Of a stretch of 49,832 bases of DNA, positions 47,108 to 49,832 are shown piece by piece; position 1 is the stretch's first letter; every line of letters starts with the position of its first letter. The notes below the pieces were generated by a model. It ran no database searches, had not been told where the DNA came from, and saw only the letters and a program-made list of their open reading frames with translations. Made by a program: the position numbers and the translations under genes. Location of the stretch: assembly GCA_029781795.1 (NCBI GenBank), contig JAKOWB010000035.1:1-49832 (forward strand), in the 5' to 3' direction. This DNA is from Pseudomonadota bacterium. GTDB taxonomy: Bacteria; Pseudomonadota; Alphaproteobacteria; Kiloniellales; JACOMY01.

Positions 47108-49663
47108 ATGCGCCCTCGTGCCCCCGCTGTCGCCACGCTGGTGCTGGCCCTGCTCGGCCAGGTGCCGGCAGTGTTGGCCGCGCAGACCAAGGAAGAGATC
47201 TTTCAACAGGTGTTCGGCCGGACCGGCACCACCGGTAGCGCAGCGACCGACGATGGCAGCCAGGCGCCAGACGCGCCTGCCGCGCAGGCCGCCAACGACC
47301 GCGACGCAATCTTCCGCCAGGTCTTCGGGGGCGAGCCGAAGGGAGGCGAAGGGGCGGCGACCACGACCCAGACCTTGCCGGGCCCCCTGACGCTCGGCCT
47401 CGTGGTCGACGGCATCACGTTGGCCGAACTGCCCGTCGAGTTCGCAGCCGCGCCCGAGCTTTCCACCCTGCCGGCGGCCGAGTTCCTGGCCGCGGTCCAC
47501 CTTCTGGTGCTGCCCGAGATCCTGGCGGCGCTGGAGGCCGCCGCGGAGGACGAGCGCCTGACTTTCCTCGCCATCCGCGACAGCGGGCTTGGCCTCGAAT
47601 TCAACGAGGCGCAGCTGCAACTCGACCTGACGGTGCCGCAGCCCCTGCGCCAGGTCGTCGTCATCACCGGAGGCAGCACCCGCACGGTGCCCGAAGGTGC
47701 CGCCGTGGTCGAGCCGGCCGCGGTCAGCGCCTACGTCAACATGCTTGCCGGCGCGGCCTACGATCACGGCGGCGGCACGCTGGAGGCCGGCGTAACGCTG
47801 CAAGGTGTCGCCAACCTGATGGGCCTGGTGGTGGAGGCTGACGGCTACGCCCAGGTGCGACCCGACCCCCTGCTGCAGCTCGGCGATCTCAGGGCCTTGA
47901 CCCACCTGCCGGACGAGGATCTGACGCTGCAGGTGGGCGACCTGGTCTATGCCCCGGTGGGGCAGGGGCGCGTTCGACCGCTCTTCGGTGTCGGCCTGGA
48001 CAAATGTGCCAGCCTTACGCCCGGCCAGATCGTCACCGCCGCGGCCGAGCGGGAGTTCATCCTGGAGCGCCCGGCGACCGTGGAACTCTATGTAAACGGC
48101 CTGCTGACCGACACGCTGCGCCTGCCGGCGAATCGCTATTCGCTGAGGGACCTGCCCTTTACCGATGGCGCCAATGACGTCCGCGTCGTGGCGCGCGACG
48201 ACCAGGGACGGGTCGAAGAGTTCCGCTTCGACTACATCTATGACCGCAGCCTGCTGCGCGAAGGACTGGACGTCTGGGGCGCGACGCTGGGCACCCTTGG
48301 CACCGACAGCGGCAAGGACTGGTCGCTCGATGGCGAGGTCGGCTTCTCCGCCTTCTACCAGCGCGGCGTGGCGGAGGACCTGACCTTGGGCGCCTATGTT
48401 CAAGGTGGGCTCGATCAGCAGGTTGCCGGGACGCAAGCGCTCTGGGCCACCGGGATCGGCCTCTTCAACCTGGATGTCGCTGCCAGCCGGGCCGGCTCCG
48501 CGCCGCCGGACTGGTCGATCGCCGGGAACTGGACGTTGCACGACCAGAGCGAGGAGGGCCTGGCACGGCGGCGGGTCTTCTCGCTCAGCCTCGACCTGCG
48601 GGCGCCCGGCTATACCGATTGGGGAGGCGCCGCGGTGGACGCCACCCAGATCGACGTCACCGGCGTCGTGGCCCAGGACTTCGGCACCTGGGGGGCCGGC
48701 AGCCTGACCGGCTTCTATCGCGACGACGGCGGGGGGGCGCGCTACGGCGGCGGCCTCTCGTTGCGCTACAGCCTGGCCGACGGCATCACGCTGACCGCCT
48801 CGCTGCAGGGCGAGCTCGGCGCGGATCCTGGCGTAGCCGGCTTCGTCGGCATCAGCCTGCCGTTGGGTGAACGGGCCTATGGCAATGCCGGCTTCAGCAC
48901 CGAGCGCCAGGAACTGCGGCTGCAGGCGCAGCAGGGCAGCGTCGAAGGCGACTGGTCGCTGCTGGCCAACGCGCGCTACCGCCCCGGCGAGGTCGACCTG
49001 GGCGGCCGCGCCCGCGTCTCCGGCGAGAAGGCGACGGCCGAGCTGCGCCATGACCAGGTGTTCGACGAGACCGGTGGCGGCCTGAGCGTGGCGACGGCCG
49101 GCACGGCGCTGGTCTTCGCCGATGGCTATGCGGGCCTGTCGCGGCCGATCGGCGATTCCTTCGCCATCGTCGTGCCGCACGAGTCCCTCGATGGGGTCGA
49201 CGTGGCCGTGAATCCCAATCGCTGGGGCCCGCAGGCGACCAACGGCATCGGCCTGCCCGTGGTTGCCAACCTGCAGTCCTATGGCGTCGCGCGCGTGGCG
49301 ATCGATGCGCCCGATGCGCCGGTGACACTGGACCTGGGCAACCAGCACCCCTACGTCGAAAGCGGCTACCGCACCGGCAGCGTGGTCCGCTTCGGCCAGG
49401 CTCCGACGGCCGCGATCAGCGGCCGCCTGCTGGCCAGCGACGGCACACCTTTGGCCCTGGCGGCCGGGCGCGTCGTCGAGATCGAGGGCTTGTCCTTCTT
49501 CACCAACCGGGAAGGCCAGTTCCTGGTGGCCGGACTTCCGCCGGGCGAGTACACGCTGCAGCTCGCGCAGGGCTCGGTCCGCGTGAGCGTCGGCGAGGAA
49601 CTTGCGGCGACCCAGGCGCTGGGCGACCTGACGATGAACGCCCCCGCCAAGGCGGCGCTCTGA
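47108..49663 (+). CDS. Outer-membrane pilus usher
   Basis: 851 residues. Signal peptide ends near PAVLA. The mature N-terminus carries a duplicated motif, TKEEIFQQVFG (27-37) and DRDAIFRQVFG (64-74), before a large barrel: ATVELYVNGLLTDTLRLPAN and RYSLRDLPFTDGANDV mark the usher plug and strand region; GRLLASDGTPLALAAGRVVE near the end is the C-terminal domain. Exports pilin across the outer membrane. No adhesin or second pilin gene follows: the next feature is the tRNA, so this is a minimal three-gene system in the window. Confidence 0.9.
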   Translation: MRPRAPAVATLVLALLGQVPAVLAAQTKEEIFQQVFGRTGTTGSAATDDGSQAPDAPAAQAANDRDAIFRQVFGGEPKGGEGAATTTQTLPGPLTLGLVVDGITLAELPVEFAAAPELSTLPAAEFLAAVHLLVLPEILAALEAAAEDERLTFLAIRDSGLGLEFNEAQLQLDLTVPQPLRQVVVITGGSTRTVPEGAAVVEPAAVSAYVNMLAGAAYDHGGGTLEAGVTLQGVANLMGLVVEADGYAQVRPDPLLQLGDLRALTHLPDEDLTLQVGDLVYAPVGQGRVRPLFGVGLDKCASLTPGQIVTAAAEREFILERPATVELYVNGLLTDTLRLPANRYSLRDLPFTDGANDVRVVARDDQGRVEEFRFDYIYDRSLLREGLDVWGATLGTLGTDSGKDWSLDGEVGFSAFYQRGVAEDLTLGAYVQGGLDQQVAGTQALWATGIGLFNLDVAASRAGSAPPDWSIAGNWTLHDQSEEGLARRRVFSLSLDLRAPGYTDWGGAAVDATQIDVTGVVAQDFGTWGAGSLTGFYRDDGGGARYGGGLSLRYSLADGITLTASLQGELGADPGVAGFVGISLPLGERAYGNAGFSTERQELRLQAQQGSVEGDWSLLANARYRPGEVDLGGRARVSGEKATAELRHDQVFDETGGGLSVATAGTALVFADGYAGLSRPIGDSFAIVVPHESLDGVDVAVNPNRWGPQATNGIGLPVVANLQSYGVARVAIDAPDAPVTLDLGNQHPYVESGYRTGSVVRFGQAPTAAISGRLLASDGTPLALAAGRVVEIEGLSFFTNREGQFLVAGLPPGEYTLQLAQGSVRVSVGEELAATQALGDLTMNAPAKAAL

Positions 49664-49678
49664 CCCTCACCATGCCCG

Positions 49679-49700
49679 CCGCGGCCATGCCCGGCCGCGG
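49679..49700 (+). terminator. Hairpin downstream of the usher gene
   Basis: CCGCGGCC-ATGCCC-GGCCGCGG is a perfect 8-bp stem, 16 bases after the usher stop. No T-run follows, so termination is likely but not certain. Confidence 0.45.
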
Positions 49701-49711
49701 AGTGCCCGCTG

Positions 49712-49738
49712 TTGACCGCCCGCGCCGCCCGCCATAGG
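49712..49738 (+). promoter_or_regulatory. Putative promoter of tRNA-Lys
   Basis: TTGACC (5 of 6 consensus) with CATAGG 15 bases on, or TAGGGT at 17; the tRNA begins 18 bases after the hexamer region. Weak -10, but the -35 box is good and the location right. Confidence 0.45.
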
Positions 49739-49756
49739 GTCCGGCCGCGATTCCCC

Positions 49757-49832
49757 GAGCCCGTAGCTCAGCCGGTAGAGCACGTGACTTTTAATCATGG
49801 GGTCCCGGGTTCGAATCCCGGCGGGCTCACCA
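49757..49832 (+). tRNA. tRNA-Lys (anticodon TTT)
   Basis: 76 bases ending exactly at the window edge with an encoded CCA. Acceptor GAGCCCG/CGGGCTC pairs perfectly; D stem GCTC/GAGC; anticodon stem CGTGA/TCATG with the loop CTTTTAA (anticodon TTT); T stem CCGGG/CCCGG around TTCGAAT. Confidence 0.97.

Noticed and set aside
49757..49832. tRNA-Lys as attachment site of an integrated element
   Set aside because: No integrase or repeat of the tRNA 3' end was seen in the window; the neighbouring pilus operon has no mobile-element genes.

Overview
The window is about 50 kb of very GC-rich DNA that looks chromosomal and alphaproteobacterial, probably from the Rhodospirillales in the broad sense. The grounds are gene order (SPOR protein-nagZ-scpA-scpB-tatABC-serS-surE-pcm-nlpD-like-yajC-secD-secF; uvrA-ssb-gyrA-coaD), the use of TrmFO, frequent GTG/TTG starts, and dense, short-spaced or overlapping genes. 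No rRNA, insertion sequence, phage or CRISPR array was seen. One tRNA-Lys closes the window.

Region 1 (1-14673) is a conserved housekeeping block: cell-wall recycling (SPOR end, NagZ), chromosome segregation (ScpA/ScpB), an orphan ABC ATPase, the Tat translocase, SerS, SurE, Pcm, an NlpD-like amidase activator with a degenerate LytM site, a DUF815 ATPase, YajC-SecD-SecF and a small Mth938-type protein. Region 2 (14691-19458) is a reverse-strand block (tricorn-like protease, iron superoxide dismutase, a urate-oxidase-N-type membrane protein). It sits between the SecDF/Mth938 genes and the squalene/phytoene-synthase-like gene, which are often neighbours in this group.

Region 3 (19592-31579) is metabolic and accessory: an NDUFAF6-like protein, a tyrosine phosphatase, TrmFO, a hydantoinase-A-like protein with an N-carbamoyl amidohydrolase, a lipoprotein with a possible transglutaminase-like Cys-His-Asp triad, a class III nucleotide cyclase, and two paralogous multi-membrane-span proteins of unknown function around a SnoaL-like secreted protein. 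Region 4 (31576-39076) is UvrA, SSB, HU, GyrA and CoaD. Then come a sulfotransferase-like protein and an EgtC-like amidotransferase.

Region 5 (40848-49663) is the most interesting part. A hybrid histidine kinase (HisKA-HATPase-REC-Hpt) is translationally coupled to a small periplasmic molybdopterin-domain-like protein that has no cysteine. It lies end to end with an NtrC-type sigma-54 activator (REC-AAA+-Fis, GAFTGA intact). Facing away from the kinase operon is a chaperone-usher pilus operon (SCPU-type pilin, chaperone, usher). The 436 bp between the two operons carries two divergent, consensus-perfect sigma-54 promoters, an IHF-like site and a pair of inverted 11-bp elements placed about 120-130 bp upstream of each start. 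The sequence therefore reads as a self-contained, LuxPQ/LuxO-like phosphorelay that switches on both its own sensor operon and an adhesive pilus. The motifs are read directly; the wiring is inference.
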